Shown here: positions 7,416 through 15,175 of the stretch, piece after piece
Layout of the letters: the number at the start of each line of letters is the position of its first letter
Position numbering within the stretch: position 1 is the stretch's first letter
NCBI GenBank assembly: GCA_934621385.1
Contig: CAKTUI010000041.1
Span: forward strand, 1-20,381
Length of the DNA: 20,381 nt
Direction of reading: 5' to 3'
From: an uncultured Kiritimatiellota bacterium
GTDB lineage: Bacteria > Verrucomicrobiota > Kiritimatiellia > RFP12 > UBA1067
Made by a program: the position numbers and the translations under genes
The notes under the pieces: model-generated
The model's database searches: none
Seen by the model: the letters and a program-made list of their open reading frames with translations, nothing else
Told to the model about the DNA's origin: nothing

Positions 7416-8768
7416 ATGAGAAAATTGTTGTTGGCGGCGGTGCTGAGTCTCGGCGTGGGCGCGGCATTTGCGGAGGAGGCGGCTCCGACGGCGGAGTCCG
7501 TCCAGAATAACCTGAACATTGTCTGGACGCTCATCGGCGGCATTCTCGTCTTTACGATGCAGGCCGGCTTTGCGCTTGTCGAGACGGGCTTTACGCGGGC
7601 CAAGAACGCGGCGAACATCATGATGAAGAATCTGATGGACTTCGCGGTCGGCGCAATTGCCTTCTATATTTTGGGCGCGGCGCTGATGTTCGGCGTTTCG
7701 AAGGCCTGCGGCTGGTTCGGCTGGGGCGGTCTCGGTATGCCGAGCGTCTTCGCAAGCGAGGGCACATGGGACTGGACGTTCTTCTTCTTCCAGACGATGT
7801 TCGCCGCGACGGCTGCGACAATCGTCTCGGGAGCCGTTGCCGAACGAATCGAGTTCAAAAGCTACCTCATTTATTCGGCGCTTGTCTCGGCGGTTGTCTA
7901 TCCCGTTTCGGGACACTGGATGTGGGGCAGCCTCCATGGCGCGGAGTCGACCGGCTGGATTGAGGCCCTCGGCTTCCACGACTTCGCCGGTTCGACGGTC
8001 GTTCACTCCGTCGGCGGCTGGATTGCCCTTGCAGGCGCGATTCTGCTTGGCCCGCGCATCGGCAAGTACCGCCACGACGGCAAGGCGAATCCGATCCCCG
8101 GCCACAGCCTGGTGCTGGGTACGCTGGGTGTCTTTCTCCTCTGGATTGGCTGGTTCGGGTTCAACCCGGCGAGCTATACGGCCGGTATCGGTTCCATTAG
8201 CCGCGTGGCGATGACCACGAATCTGGCGGCCTGCGCCGGAACCTGCACGGCTCTGATTTCCGCCTGGGTCATCATGGGCAAGCCCGACTTGACGATGGCC
8301 CTGAACGGATCCCTTGCCGGCCTCGTCGCCATTACCGCACCGTGCGACCTCGTCACGCCGAATGCCGCGCTGGCCATTGGTGCCATTGCCGGTGTGCTGG
8401 TTGTGCTGAGCGTCTTCTTCTTCGACAAGATTCACGTCGATGACCCGGTCGGTGCCGTTTCGGTTCACTGCGTCAATGGCGTTTGGGGAACGCTGGCGGT
8501 TGGCCTTTTCGCCGCGCCGACCTCTCTCGGCTACGGCAATGAACTCGTCGGCCTGGTCTATGGAGGCGGCTTCAAGTTCCTCGGCATTCAGGCCGTCGGT
8601 GTCGGCATGACCTGCCTCTGGGCCTTCGGTCTTGGTCTGCTGATGTTCGCAATTCTGAAGAAAGCTGGCATCCTCCGCGTCAGCGAGAAGACGGAGCTGA
8701 AGGGCTTGGACGTCACCGAGCACGGCCAAGATGCCTACGCCTCCTTCCAGTTCTTCTCGAATATGTGA
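7416..8768 (+). CDS. amtB: Ammonium channel (Amt/AmtB family)
   Basis: This trimeric inner-membrane channel conducts ammonia/ammonium. ATG 7416 is chosen because AAAGGTGG sits 8 bp upstream and the first 19 residues form a clean signal peptide (MRKLLLAAVLSLGVGAAFA), as in many Amt proteins; the frame is open further back into the P-II gene, but an earlier start would destroy this. The 450-residue product has about eleven hydrophobic segments. Visible hallmarks are ETGFTRAKNAANIMMKN, GHWMWG, the FHDFAGSTVVHSVGGW block with the first pore histidine, and VHCVNGVWG with the second. The tail SEKTELKGLDVTEHGQDAY matches the conserved cytosolic segment that couples subunits and meets GlnK. It should be co-transcribed with glnK from the sigma-54 promoter and is followed by two terminators. 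Confidence 0.95.
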   Translation: MRKLLLAAVLSLGVGAAFAEEAAPTAESVQNNLNIVWTLIGGILVFTMQAGFALVETGFTRAKNAANIMMKNLMDFAVGAIAFYILGAALMFGVSKACGWFGWGGLGMPSVFASEGTWDWTFFFFQTMFAATAATIVSGAVAERIEFKSYLIYSALVSAVVYPVSGHWMWGSLHGAESTGWIEALGFHDFAGSTVVHSVGGWIALAGAILLGPRIGKYRHDGKANPIPGHSLVLGTLGVFLLWIGWFGFNPASYTAGIGSISRVAMTTNLAACAGTCTALISAWVIMGKPDLTMALNGSLAGLVAITAPCDLVTPNAALAIGAIAGVLVVLSVFFFDKIHVDDPVGAVSVHCVNGVWGTLAVGLFAAPTSLGYGNELVGLVYGGGFKFLGIQAVGVGMTCLWAFGLGLLMFAILKKAGILRVSEKTELKGLDVTEHGQDAYASFQFFSNM

Positions 8769-8806
8769 AGCGCGTGTGGCACGGACGATTTCTCCTCACA
8801 CCCCCC

Positions 8807-8840
8807 GGCCCCGTCCGGGATTTACCGGACGGGGCCTTTA
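8807..8840 (+). terminator. First intrinsic terminator after amtB
   Basis: A perfect 12-bp stem (GGCCCCGTCCGG at 8807-8818, CCGGACGGGGCC at 8825-8836) has a 6-nt loop and is followed by TTTA. The stem is very strong but the T-tract is short. Confidence 0.85.
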
Positions 8841-8887
8841 CTGAGAGAAAGATTTTAAGATAGGATGATTTATTCTCCTCCTCACCT

Positions 8888-8926
8888 GTCCCGGTCCGGC
8901 TTTATCGGCCCGGGACTTTTCATTTT
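8888..8926 (+). terminator. Second intrinsic terminator between amtB and trpS
   Basis: GTCCCGGTCCG (8888-8898) pairs with CGGCCCGGGAC (8906-8916) with one mismatch and a 7-nt loop, followed by TTTTCATTTTT. The preceding bases (GATTTATTCTCCTCCTCAC) resemble those before the first terminator (GATTTCTCCTCACAC), so the pair may have arisen by local duplication. Together they insulate trpS from the nitrogen-regulated operon. Confidence 0.8.
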
Positions 8927-8944
8927 TGCCGTCCGCCCTTTGGC

Positions 8945-8963
8945 GCGGTTTATGGTATAATAC
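8945..8963 (+). promoter_or_regulatory. trpS promoter giving an apparently leaderless mRNA
   Basis: GCGGTTTATGGTATAATAC contains TATAAT at 8956-8961 with TGG in front. The ATG of trpS is at 8969, only 7 nt after the -10 box, so the predicted start point coincides with the start codon and no ribosome binding site can be present. The same 19-bp core occurs before deoC (493-511) and before the gene at 17031, each with one mismatch. Confidence 0.75.
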
Positions 8964-8968
8964 GCGAC

Positions 8969-9937
8969 ATGAGGATTCTAACGGGTATTCAGCCTTCGGG
9001 CAAGTTGCACTGGGGGAACTACTTCGGTGCGATGAAGAGTATGTTCGACCTTCAGGAGAAGGGCGAAAACTTTATGTTTATCGCGAATTTTCACGCCTTG
9101 ACGACGGTTCGCGACGGCGCGGCGCTTCGTGCGGCAACGCGGGATGTGGCCCTTGACTATCTCGCCTGTGGGCTTGACCCGGAGAAGACGGTCATGTATC
9201 GGCAGAGCGATGTCCCCGAAGTCCAGGAACTGGCGTGGTATCTTTCGTGCCTGACCCCGATGGGGCTTCTTGAACGGTGCCACAGCTACAAGGACAAGCT
9301 CGCCCATGGGCTTGAGGCGACGCATGGCCTGTTCGCCTACCCCGTGCTGATGGCCGCCGACATCCTCATGATGAACGCGGACCTCGTTCCCGTCGGGAAG
9401 GATCAGAAGCAGCACCTTGAGGTCACGCGTGATCTCGCGCAGAAGTTCAACAACGCCTACGGCGAGACGTTCAAGTTGCCCGATGCCTACATTCCGGGGA
9501 CGGTCGCGACGATTCCGGGGACGGACGGGCAGAAGATGTCGAAGTCCTACCACAACACGATTGAACTCTTTGAGGATGTGAAGTCCATCAAGAAGAAGGT
9601 GATGGCCATTGTCACCGACTCGAAGACGATGGAGGAGCCGAAGGAGCCGGAGGGCAATTCGATTTACGAACTTTACAAGCTCTTTGCCACGAAGGAGGAG
9701 GTCGACCAGATGGCGGCGAGTTTCCGCGCCGGCGGGTATGGCTATGGGCACGCGAAGAAGGCGTTGCTTGAGGCCTATCACCGGTTGTTCGACCCGTTCC
9801 GTGCGCGGCGTGAGGAGCTGGCGAAGGACCCGGATGCCCTTGAGGACATCCTTCGTGCGGGCGCGGCGAAAGCGCATGCCGCTGCCGCCCCGATTATGGA
9901 GAAGGTGCGTTCGGCCGTTGGCGTGAGCGTAAAGTGA
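8969..9937 (+). CDS. trpS: Tryptophanyl-tRNA synthetase
   Basis: This cytosolic class I synthetase charges tRNA-Trp. The product has 322 residues, close to the usual 325-335. It starts with RILTGIQPSGKLHWGNYFGA, which holds the HIGH-like motif as LHWGN, and has GQKMSKSYHN as the KMSKS loop near residue 190. The core segments MAADILMMNADLVPVGKDQKQH are typical of bacterial TrpRS. No Shine-Dalgarno sequence precedes the ATG; the promoter lies immediately upstream, so translation probably starts on a leaderless message. It heads a closely spaced series: pheS begins 10 bp after its stop, then a CorA-like gene, tatD and a small exported protein. Confidence 0.96.
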   Translation: MRILTGIQPSGKLHWGNYFGAMKSMFDLQEKGENFMFIANFHALTTVRDGAALRAATRDVALDYLACGLDPEKTVMYRQSDVPEVQELAWYLSCLTPMGLLERCHSYKDKLAHGLEATHGLFAYPVLMAADILMMNADLVPVGKDQKQHLEVTRDLAQKFNNAYGETFKLPDAYIPGTVATIPGTDGQKMSKSYHNTIELFEDVKSIKKKVMAIVTDSKTMEEPKEPEGNSIYELYKLFATKEEVDQMAASFRAGGYGYGHAKKALLEAYHRLFDPFRARREELAKDPDALEDILRAGAAKAHAAAAPIMEKVRSAVGVSVK

Positions 9938-9947
9938 GGATACAGAT

Positions 9948-10958
9948 ATGACACTTGCAGAACTTGAGAGTGCGAAGGCCGCGAGCCTGAAGGAGATTGC
10001 CGCAGCGGCCGATGCCGCCGCCGTGGAGGCCCTTCGCGTCAAATACATCGGCCGCAACGGGTCGATTCCGGCCATCATCAAGGGCATGAAGGACGTCCCC
10101 AAGGAGGAGCGTCCCGCATTCGGCAAGGCCGTCCAGGCGTGGAAGGCCGAGGTCGAGGCCGCCCTCTCCGAGAAGGGGGCCGGAGCAAAGGGCGAGCGGG
10201 CCTGCGATGCCGACCTGACGCTGCCGGGCCGCTGGTTCGGCCTGGGGGCGAAGCATCCGCTTTCGCGTGTGATTGAGGAAAGTGCCCGCATTTTCGGACG
10301 GCTCGGCTTCACCGTGGCGGATGGCCCGGAGATTGAAAACCGCTTCAACAACTTCACGGCCCTCAATACGCCGCCGCATCATCCGTCGATGGACCGTAGC
10401 GATACCTTCTGGCTGGGTGAGGATAGCCTCCTTCGGACGCAGACGTCGCCCGTGCAGATTCGCACGATGATGGCCAACAAGCCGCCGATTCGCGTCATTT
10501 GCCCGGGGCGCACCTATCGCCGCGATACGACGGATGCCACGCATTCCGCAAACTTCCACCAGATTGAGGGCCTCTACGTCGATACGAAGCCCGTTTCGCT
10601 GGCGGACCTGAAGAGTGTGCTCGCCTATTTCGCGAAGGAGATGATGGGCGAGGGCGTGACCGTTCGGTTCCGTCCGCACTTCTTCCCCTTCACCGAGCCT
10701 TCGGTCGAAGTCGATTTCACCTGCCATGTCTGCAAGGGCAAGGGCTGCCGCGTCTGCAAGGATTCCGGATGGATTGAGGTCGCGGGTGCCGGTATGGTCG
10801 ATCCGCGTGTCTTCGGCCATGTCGGGTATGACCCGAAGACGGTGTCGGGCTATGCCTTCGGCTTCGGTGTCGAGCGCATTGCCATGATCAAGTATGGCAT
10901 TCCGGACATTCGTTGGCTCTACGAGAACGACGTTCGGTTCCTTTCTCAGCTTGCCTGA
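9948..10958 (+). CDS. pheS: Phenylalanyl-tRNA synthetase alpha subunit
   Basis: The catalytic alpha subunit works with PheT as an alpha2beta2 class II synthetase that charges tRNA-Phe. The 336-residue product has an N-terminal helical coiled-coil region (about 1-90) and then the catalytic core. Visible motifs are PGRTYRRDTTDATHSANFHQ (motif 2 region), FTEPSVEVDFTC and FGFGVERIAMIKYGIPDIR (motif 3). A Cys cluster, CHVCKGKGCRVCKDSGW (about residues 260-276), looks like a zinc knuckle; such an insertion occurs in PheS of several bacterial groups and is absent from the E. coli enzyme. GAGGATA lies just before ATG 9948. The usual partner pheT does not follow; the next gene is a CorA-like channel, so the beta subunit must be encoded elsewhere. 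Confidence 0.95.
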   Translation: MTLAELESAKAASLKEIAAAADAAAVEALRVKYIGRNGSIPAIIKGMKDVPKEERPAFGKAVQAWKAEVEAALSEKGAGAKGERACDADLTLPGRWFGLGAKHPLSRVIEESARIFGRLGFTVADGPEIENRFNNFTALNTPPHHPSMDRSDTFWLGEDSLLRTQTSPVQIRTMMANKPPIRVICPGRTYRRDTTDATHSANFHQIEGLYVDTKPVSLADLKSVLAYFAKEMMGEGVTVRFRPHFFPFTEPSVEVDFTCHVCKGKGCRVCKDSGWIEVAGAGMVDPRVFGHVGYDPKTVSGYAFGFGVERIAMIKYGIPDIRWLYENDVRFLSQLA

Positions 10959-10999
10959 GGGGCGTGCGCAACAGGGTGTGAAGAAGAGGGGTCTTCGCC

Positions 11000-11941
11000 A
11001 TGATGACGATTTACCGCTGGGAGAATGGCGGACTTCGGGAAACGCCGGAGTTCGCCCCATCGTGTTGGATTAACCTCGTTGAGCCGACGACGACCGAACT
11101 TGAGGCCGTCCTGACCCATTCGCAAGTGCCGCGGGACTTTCTGACGGATCCCCTGGACCGTGACGAACGGCCTCGCTTTGACTACGAGGATGGTGCGGCC
11201 CTGATGATTATTCACGTGCCGTGTCCTGTTGAGGACGATGAGGTCGTGCCTTACTGCACCGTCCCGTTGGGCATCATTCTCGTCGGGGAGGTCGTCATTA
11301 CCGTCTGTAGCGCGAAAACGCCCGTGACGACGGCGTTCCTCGACCAGATTCGCCGCGTCTGCCCGCCGAGCGACAAGTATCGCTTCGCCTTTCGGCTCCT
11401 GTGGCATGGCGGCGTCCTTTTCCTCCGTTATCTGCACGACATTCACCTGCGGACGAATGACTTGGAGGATGAGCTTCATGAGTCCATTTCGAACAAGGTC
11501 CTCCTGCGACTCCTGACGATTGAGAAGACGTTCGTCTACTTCACGACCTCCCTGAAGGCGGACTCGATTGCCCTTGCCCGCGTCAATACGTCGCGACAGA
11601 TTGTCCTTTCTGAAGACGACCGCGACCAGCTGGAGGACGCGATGGTCGAGTACCAGCAGGCACTTGAGACGGCGACGATTCACGCGAACATCCTGAACGG
11701 TACGCTTGATACGTTCGCCTCGCTCATCAACAACAACCTGAACAATGTGATGAAGTACCTGACGGCGGCGACGATTATGCTGGCCGTCCCGACGCTCATC
11801 GCCTCGTTGTACGGCATGAACATCGGCCTGCCGTTCCAGTCGAGTCCACACGCCTTTGCGCTTGTGATGGGGATTTCGGGTTGCCTGACGCTCTCCATCG
11901 GGGCCTTGTTCTTCCTGCTTTCCCGCAAGAGCAAGTTCTGA
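11000..11941 (+). CDS. CorA-family divalent cation channel
   Basis: The 313-residue protein has the CorA (2-TM-GxN) design: an N-terminal alpha/beta cytosolic domain, a long helical region (about 120-250) and two C-terminal membrane helices (about 252-272 and 288-308). The signature YGMNIGLPF lies between them at the pore mouth. CorA proteins are pentameric channels for Mg2+, Co2+ or Ni2+; this one belongs to the shorter class in which specificity is hard to predict. ATG 11000 and 11003 are both possible; GAGGGG at 10986-10991 is placed better for the second. It sits 41 bp after pheS and 13 bp before tatD, probably on the trpS transcript. Together with the DUF21 pair it is the second divalent-cation transport locus in the window. 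Confidence 0.87.
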   Translation: MMTIYRWENGGLRETPEFAPSCWINLVEPTTTELEAVLTHSQVPRDFLTDPLDRDERPRFDYEDGAALMIIHVPCPVEDDEVVPYCTVPLGIILVGEVVITVCSAKTPVTTAFLDQIRRVCPPSDKYRFAFRLLWHGGVLFLRYLHDIHLRTNDLEDELHESISNKVLLRLLTIEKTFVYFTTSLKADSIALARVNTSRQIVLSEDDRDQLEDAMVEYQQALETATIHANILNGTLDTFASLINNNLNNVMKYLTAATIMLAVPTLIASLYGMNIGLPFQSSPHAFALVMGISGCLTLSIGALFFLLSRKSKF

Positions 11942-11954
11942 CGCGCATTGGGTT

Positions 11955-12716
11955 ATGGAACTCTTCGATACACACGCGCATTTTGAGGGGTCGGACGAGG
12001 AGATTTTCGCCGCGCTCGACCGTGCGGCGGCGGCAGGGGTGACGCGGGTGATGGCCATTGGCGGAAGTGCCGCGCTCAATCGGGGGGCCGAAACTGCCGC
12101 GCAGGGGCGGTCTCATGTCTGGAAGGCCCTTGGCTGGGATCGCGACTTGGCCGAACAGACGGACTTGCCGCCCATTGACTGGACGGGCGTTCGGGCCGTC
12201 GGGGAGATTGGCCTCGACTATTACTATGGGGAGGACTCGACGCGGCCCGCCCAGCGTGCACACTTTTCCCGCCAGCTGGAACTGGCGCGCGAAAAGAATC
12301 TGCCGGTTGTCATCCATACCCGTGCGGCGGACGACGATACGCTGGCGATTTTGCGCGAGATTCCATCCCGTGGCATCATCCACTGCTTTACAGGGGCGCC
12401 CGCGTTTTGCCGCGCCCTGTTGGATCTCGGCTTCTTCATCTCGATTTCAGGCATCGTGACCTTTCGTGCGGCGGACAACGTGCGCGAGTCGGCTCTCGTG
12501 GTGCCGGACGATCGCCTGCTCATCGAGACGGATTCTCCGTTCCTGGCCCCCGTGCCCAAGCGCGGCACACCCAATGAGCCGGCTTTTCTCGTGCACACGG
12601 CCCGCTTTCTGGCGGAATTGCGCAAGACGAATCTTGAGGATTTCGCCGCGCTGACGACGCGGAATGCCTTGCGGGTCTTTCGAATCGGAGAGTTTGAATC
12701 ACGACAGGAGGCGTGA
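11955..12716 (+). CDS. tatD: TatD-family metal-dependent hydrolase (DNase)
   Basis: The 253-residue TIM-barrel hydrolase shows the complete TatD metal set in order: HAH at residues 7-9, the glutamate in GEIGLDYYYG, the histidine in PVVIHTR, the histidine in GIIHCFTGAP and the aspartate in IETDSPFLAP. The family includes 3'-to-5' DNases/RNases linked to DNA repair and fragment clearance; the exact substrate is not predictable. ATG 11955 has only a weak purine stretch upstream (GGGTT), so translation may depend on reading from the CorA gene, whose stop is 13 bp away. The end of tatD also holds a perfect AGGAGG (12706-12711) serving the next gene. Confidence 0.92.
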   Translation: MELFDTHAHFEGSDEEIFAALDRAAAAGVTRVMAIGGSAALNRGAETAAQGRSHVWKALGWDRDLAEQTDLPPIDWTGVRAVGEIGLDYYYGEDSTRPAQRAHFSRQLELAREKNLPVVIHTRAADDDTLAILREIPSRGIIHCFTGAPAFCRALLDLGFFISISGIVTFRAADNVRESALVVPDDRLLIETDSPFLAPVPKRGTPNEPAFLVHTARFLAELRKTNLEDFAALTTRNALRVFRIGEFESRQEA

Positions 12717-12721
12717 AAAAG

Positions 12722-13156
12722 ATGAAGGAATTTGTGTTTGCATCGGCTTTTCTGCTCATTTCACTGGGCGCGTTGGCGGAGTCGGAGTCCTCTCCGGTGA
12801 CCAATCGGTTAGATGCCGTGCTCTCGGTGCCGCGTTGCCAGGCCATTCTGAAGAGCGGAGCCCAGTGCCCGGCTCCTGCATCGGAGGGGAAGTCCTACTG
12901 CTGGCGGCATCGGATGACCAAGGCCGCCGAGGGCGCCAATCAGGATGTCAAGGAGGCCTGGACTGAAACGAAGACCTGGTCGACGAATGCCTGGTCGGCG
13001 ACCAAGCGGGGCACGGAAGAGGCGTGGTCCGCAACGAAGAAGGGGACGAAGGAGCTTTGGAAGGAGACGAAGGACTCCGCCAATGCGACGCGGATTGGCA
13101 TCGTCGAGCTATTTGGCGGAAAGGATGCACGGGGAGAGTCCAACGGTGACAAGTGA
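12722..13156 (+). CDS. Small secreted Cys/His-motif protein with Trp-rich amphipathic repeats
   Basis: ATG 12722 is preferred over the in-frame GTG at 12713 because AGGAGG (12706-12711) is 10 bp from the ATG but only 1 bp from the GTG. The 144-residue product starts with a signal peptide (MKEFVFASAFLLISLGALA). A CQAILKSGAQCPAP-x7-YCWRH motif follows at about residues 37-62; its C-x6-C-x10-C-x2-H spacing resembles small zinc-binding DUF5763-type modules from other gut bacteria (recalled, not searched). The second half is an amphipathic run with a recurring AWSATKxGT element (for example NAWSATKRGTEEAWSATK) ending in a hydrophobic IGIVELFG, perhaps a membrane- or wall-associating helix. It is the last gene of the trpS series. 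Function is unknown. Confidence 0.8.
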   Translation: MKEFVFASAFLLISLGALAESESSPVTNRLDAVLSVPRCQAILKSGAQCPAPASEGKSYCWRHRMTKAAEGANQDVKEAWTETKTWSTNAWSATKRGTEEAWSATKKGTKELWKETKDSANATRIGIVELFGGKDARGESNGDK

Positions 13157-13167
13157 CGGAACGGATA

Positions 13168-13193
13168 CCCCGCCTTCAGGGATGGAGGTGGGG
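13168..13193 (+). other. Weak hairpin after the trpS gene series
   Basis: CCCCGCCT (13168-13175) can pair with AGGTGGGG (13186-13193), including one G-T pair. It is followed by a G-tract, not a T-tract, so it is not a convincing intrinsic terminator. No better terminator is seen between 13157 and the palindrome array. Confidence 0.3.
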
Positions 13194-13196
13194 GGG

Positions 13197-13315
13197 GGAT
13201 GCGCAACCCGAGGGTGTTAGGTTGCGCAACCTAAGGGTGTCGGGTTGCGCAACCTAAGGGCGTCAGGTTGCGCAACCTAAAGGGTGGGGGTTGCGCAACC
13301 TGACCGTTTAAGGTT
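13197..13315 (+). repeat. 23-bp periodic array of the palindrome GGTTGCGCAACC
   Basis: The 12-bp perfect palindrome GGTTGCGCAACC occurs at 13220, 13243, 13266 and 13289, each exactly 23 bp from the last. One period before lies GGATGCGCAACC (13197-13208, one mismatch). One period after, at 13312, only the half-site GGTT remains. The 11-bp spacers are related for the central units (TAAGGGTGTCG, TAAGGGCGTCA, TAAAGGGTGGG). A period of 23 bp, near two helical turns, would put dimeric protein sites on one DNA face. It lies just upstream of the promoter of the gene at 13413, so an operator or iteron array is likely. Confidence 0.9.
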
Positions 13316-13375
13316 CGTTGTGCCGTGTGGAATCCATGAGGAGAGTGAATGGCATGGACAAAAGTTTGTGAAATT

Positions 13376-13384
13376 TGATAGAAT
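13376..13384 (+). promoter_or_regulatory. Probable promoter of the orphan gene at 13413
   Basis: The bases TGATAGAAT form an extended -10 (TG-n-TAGAAT, hexamer 13379-13384) that would start transcription near 13391, about 22 nt before the ATG. The closest palindrome of the upstream array ends about 80 bp upstream. TATAAG at 13391-13396 is an alternative -10. Confidence 0.45.
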
Positions 13385-13412
13385 TCTGCCTATAAGAAAG
13401 AGAAGAGACGGA

Positions 13413-14987
13413 ATGAGGATTGTTGAGGTGATAAGAGTGCCCTGTCGGGTTCTGTGGGGAGTCTTGAGACTTCCTTACATCTGTTGGTGTGCGAACGGGT
13501 GGCGTTATCGAATTGGTCGGACGGAGGCTGAAGAGTGCATTCGTTTGTTCCGCAAAGGGATTGCGTACTTAAAAGGACGTGTTGCATGTGAAGAGCCAAC
13601 ATTGGGCGAAGTCTTCATGGTGCGATACGTCGGCAGTTATTTCTTGCGCCAATATTACACATATCTCAAGAAAAAGCATCGAATTAATCAGGGTGTCGCC
13701 AGCGAGGCGTTTAGGTTCTTCAAATCGGTTATGCCAATTTTCATTGGTTCACCTCGGGAATTGTTGTCGTTTTTGGAGGAATGCGGATTCTCGAACTATG
13801 AAGACTTCAGTGCCCACGATCTGGGGTATTTCAAGGAGTGTCGTGGGAACATCTTTAGCCCCAACATAGTGAGTCTGGTCCAGAATGTGCTGCCCCTTCG
13901 CCGGGATATTGTGAATGTGCTGAAAGTGACATATATTGACGTGTTCAAGGTCGTTAAAAGATCGCTGGTGTCGGTTCAGCCTATAAAGGATGAACTGCAG
14001 GAACTGCTTGTTATGCTTGGAAACTGCATTGGACTTTCAGAGAAATTGCCAATTGTTTTTTCCGTCGGCATGGGAACGTACGCGGACATCTTGGCGCGCT
14101 GGGCGTTGGTGGAGGGCGATGTCGAGACATCGGCGACTGCAATCGCCGCCGCGCAAAGAATGAGGGCCGTTCGCCAGTTGCTTACGGGTGGACGGCTGAA
14201 CCGTCAATACCGCAGGGCGTTGTCGGAGTATTTTGACCACATTGGAAAAGCGGGTGCAAAGCTTTATGCCCGGTTAATCGCTCCAAAACAGCTGACGAAC
14301 GGGATGGGGGCGTTTCCGCCGACAAGGCAGGAGATTCGAAAGGCTCAGAAGATTGCCAAACTGGAAAGGTGTGCGGTTATCTCGGAACGTGAAAACGCTG
14401 CTGGCAGGGCGGAAGTCGAGGTCCTGAAAGAAGAACTCAAGTCCATGGTTGCAAATCCTACGCCGGTACAGACGATGAAGGCTCCGGTAAGAAAGGCGAG
14501 GCGTTCCCTGCATCGTACGGAATGGACGGAGACGAGGGATGCCGTGGTCGCGTGGCTGATGGAACGCGCAGCGCAGCTGTTCACCTTTTCGGATAAGTCG
14601 TCGTCGGAGTTCAATGAGTTGTTCAAGGGCTGTCAATCGGTGAAGTACATCGCCCATGCCGCGTTCACGAAGGTGGTTAACTACGGCAAGCGTACGAAAG
14701 CGGAGCGCGAAAAGGGCTTTCGCGTGGCAACGGTGGGTGAGATTCTTGACAGCAGGGGCAAGCGACTGCAGAAAGGTGGCGCGGACGCGAAAAAAGTGGA
14801 TGAGACCGCGCACGGACTCTACTTGGTTTGTACGGAGATTCGTTGGTTTAATGATTTCGAGTCTGCGGTGAAGTCCGCCCGCCGTCCGCTCTTGGACGAA
14901 AAGGGCGAATGGAAAATCAGTGCCGAGGAATTGTGGCGTCGGGTCAAGAACAGGATTGACCATGAACGATCGTCGGGGAGTGAATAG
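13413..14987 (+). CDS. Orphan 524-residue basic protein downstream of the palindrome array
   Basis: I do not recognise this family. ATG 13413 follows AGAAGAGACGGA and lies after a plausible -10 box; an in-frame GTG at 13284 would lie inside the palindrome array and is less likely. The 524-residue protein is rich in Arg and Lys and mostly predicted helical. The N-terminal 180 residues have short hydrophobic stretches but no clear signal peptide. The middle (about 310-350: IAKLERCAVISERENAAGRA and on) looks like a coiled coil, and the C-terminal third (about 365-520) is strongly basic with many Trp and Tyr. One sampled line (13681-13740) is 45% GC against about 57% in trpS, suggesting a different origin. 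The periodic palindromes upstream suggest DNA-linked autoregulation or replication, by context only. It ends before a strong terminator and stands alone as a transcription unit. Confidence 0.7.
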   Translation: MRIVEVIRVPCRVLWGVLRLPYICWCANGWRYRIGRTEAEECIRLFRKGIAYLKGRVACEEPTLGEVFMVRYVGSYFLRQYYTYLKKKHRINQGVASEAFRFFKSVMPIFIGSPRELLSFLEECGFSNYEDFSAHDLGYFKECRGNIFSPNIVSLVQNVLPLRRDIVNVLKVTYIDVFKVVKRSLVSVQPIKDELQELLVMLGNCIGLSEKLPIVFSVGMGTYADILARWALVEGDVETSATAIAAAQRMRAVRQLLTGGRLNRQYRRALSEYFDHIGKAGAKLYARLIAPKQLTNGMGAFPPTRQEIRKAQKIAKLERCAVISERENAAGRAEVEVLKEELKSMVANPTPVQTMKAPVRKARRSLHRTEWTETRDAVVAWLMERAAQLFTFSDKSSSEFNELFKGCQSVKYIAHAAFTKVVNYGKRTKAEREKGFRVATVGEILDSRGKRLQKGGADAKKVDETAHGLYLVCTEIRWFNDFESAVKSARRPLLDEKGEWKISAEELWRRVKNRIDHERSSGSE

Positions 14988-15041
14988 CCGATGAACGCGT
15001 CGGAACTCTCCCGGACTTGAACAAGGTGAAGGGGGCATGAG

Positions 15042-15094
15042 AATTACGGATAGCCGCCTAAGGTGCTATCCGTAATTTTTTTGTCGTTTTTTTA
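15042..15094 (+). terminator. Strong intrinsic terminator after the orphan gene
   Basis: AATTACGGATAGC (15042-15054) pairs perfectly with GCTATCCGTAATT (15065-15077) around a 10-nt loop, followed by TTTTT-GTCG-TTTTTTT. The left arm could alternatively pair with TCCGTAATT at 15184-15192 further downstream, but the long U-tract makes termination the simpler reading. Confidence 0.9.
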
Positions 15095-15175
15095 GACCGA
15101 TAGTGGAATAGGGAGGGAGATGCCTCTTCCCTCGGCTAATGATGTCAAAAATTGCACTTAAAGAGGGATGTTACT

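Noticed and set aside
7275..8729. 484-codon minus-strand frame opposite amtB
   Set aside because: amtB is unambiguous on the plus strand; the antisense peptide is an Arg/Gly/Ala-rich shadow.
8807..8926. Attenuator or T-box control of trpS
   Set aside because: Both hairpins precede the trpS promoter, so they end the amtB transcript and cannot attenuate trpS; no T-box sequence or leader peptide is present.
13197..13315. CRISPR-like reading of the periodic palindromes
   Set aside because: The repeat is only 12 bp, the 11-bp spacers are related to each other, and no cas genes are nearby. A protein-binding array fits better.
13284..13412. GTG start at 13284 for the orphan gene
   Set aside because: It would make part of the palindrome array coding and lies upstream of the apparent promoter; ATG 13413 has a better context.
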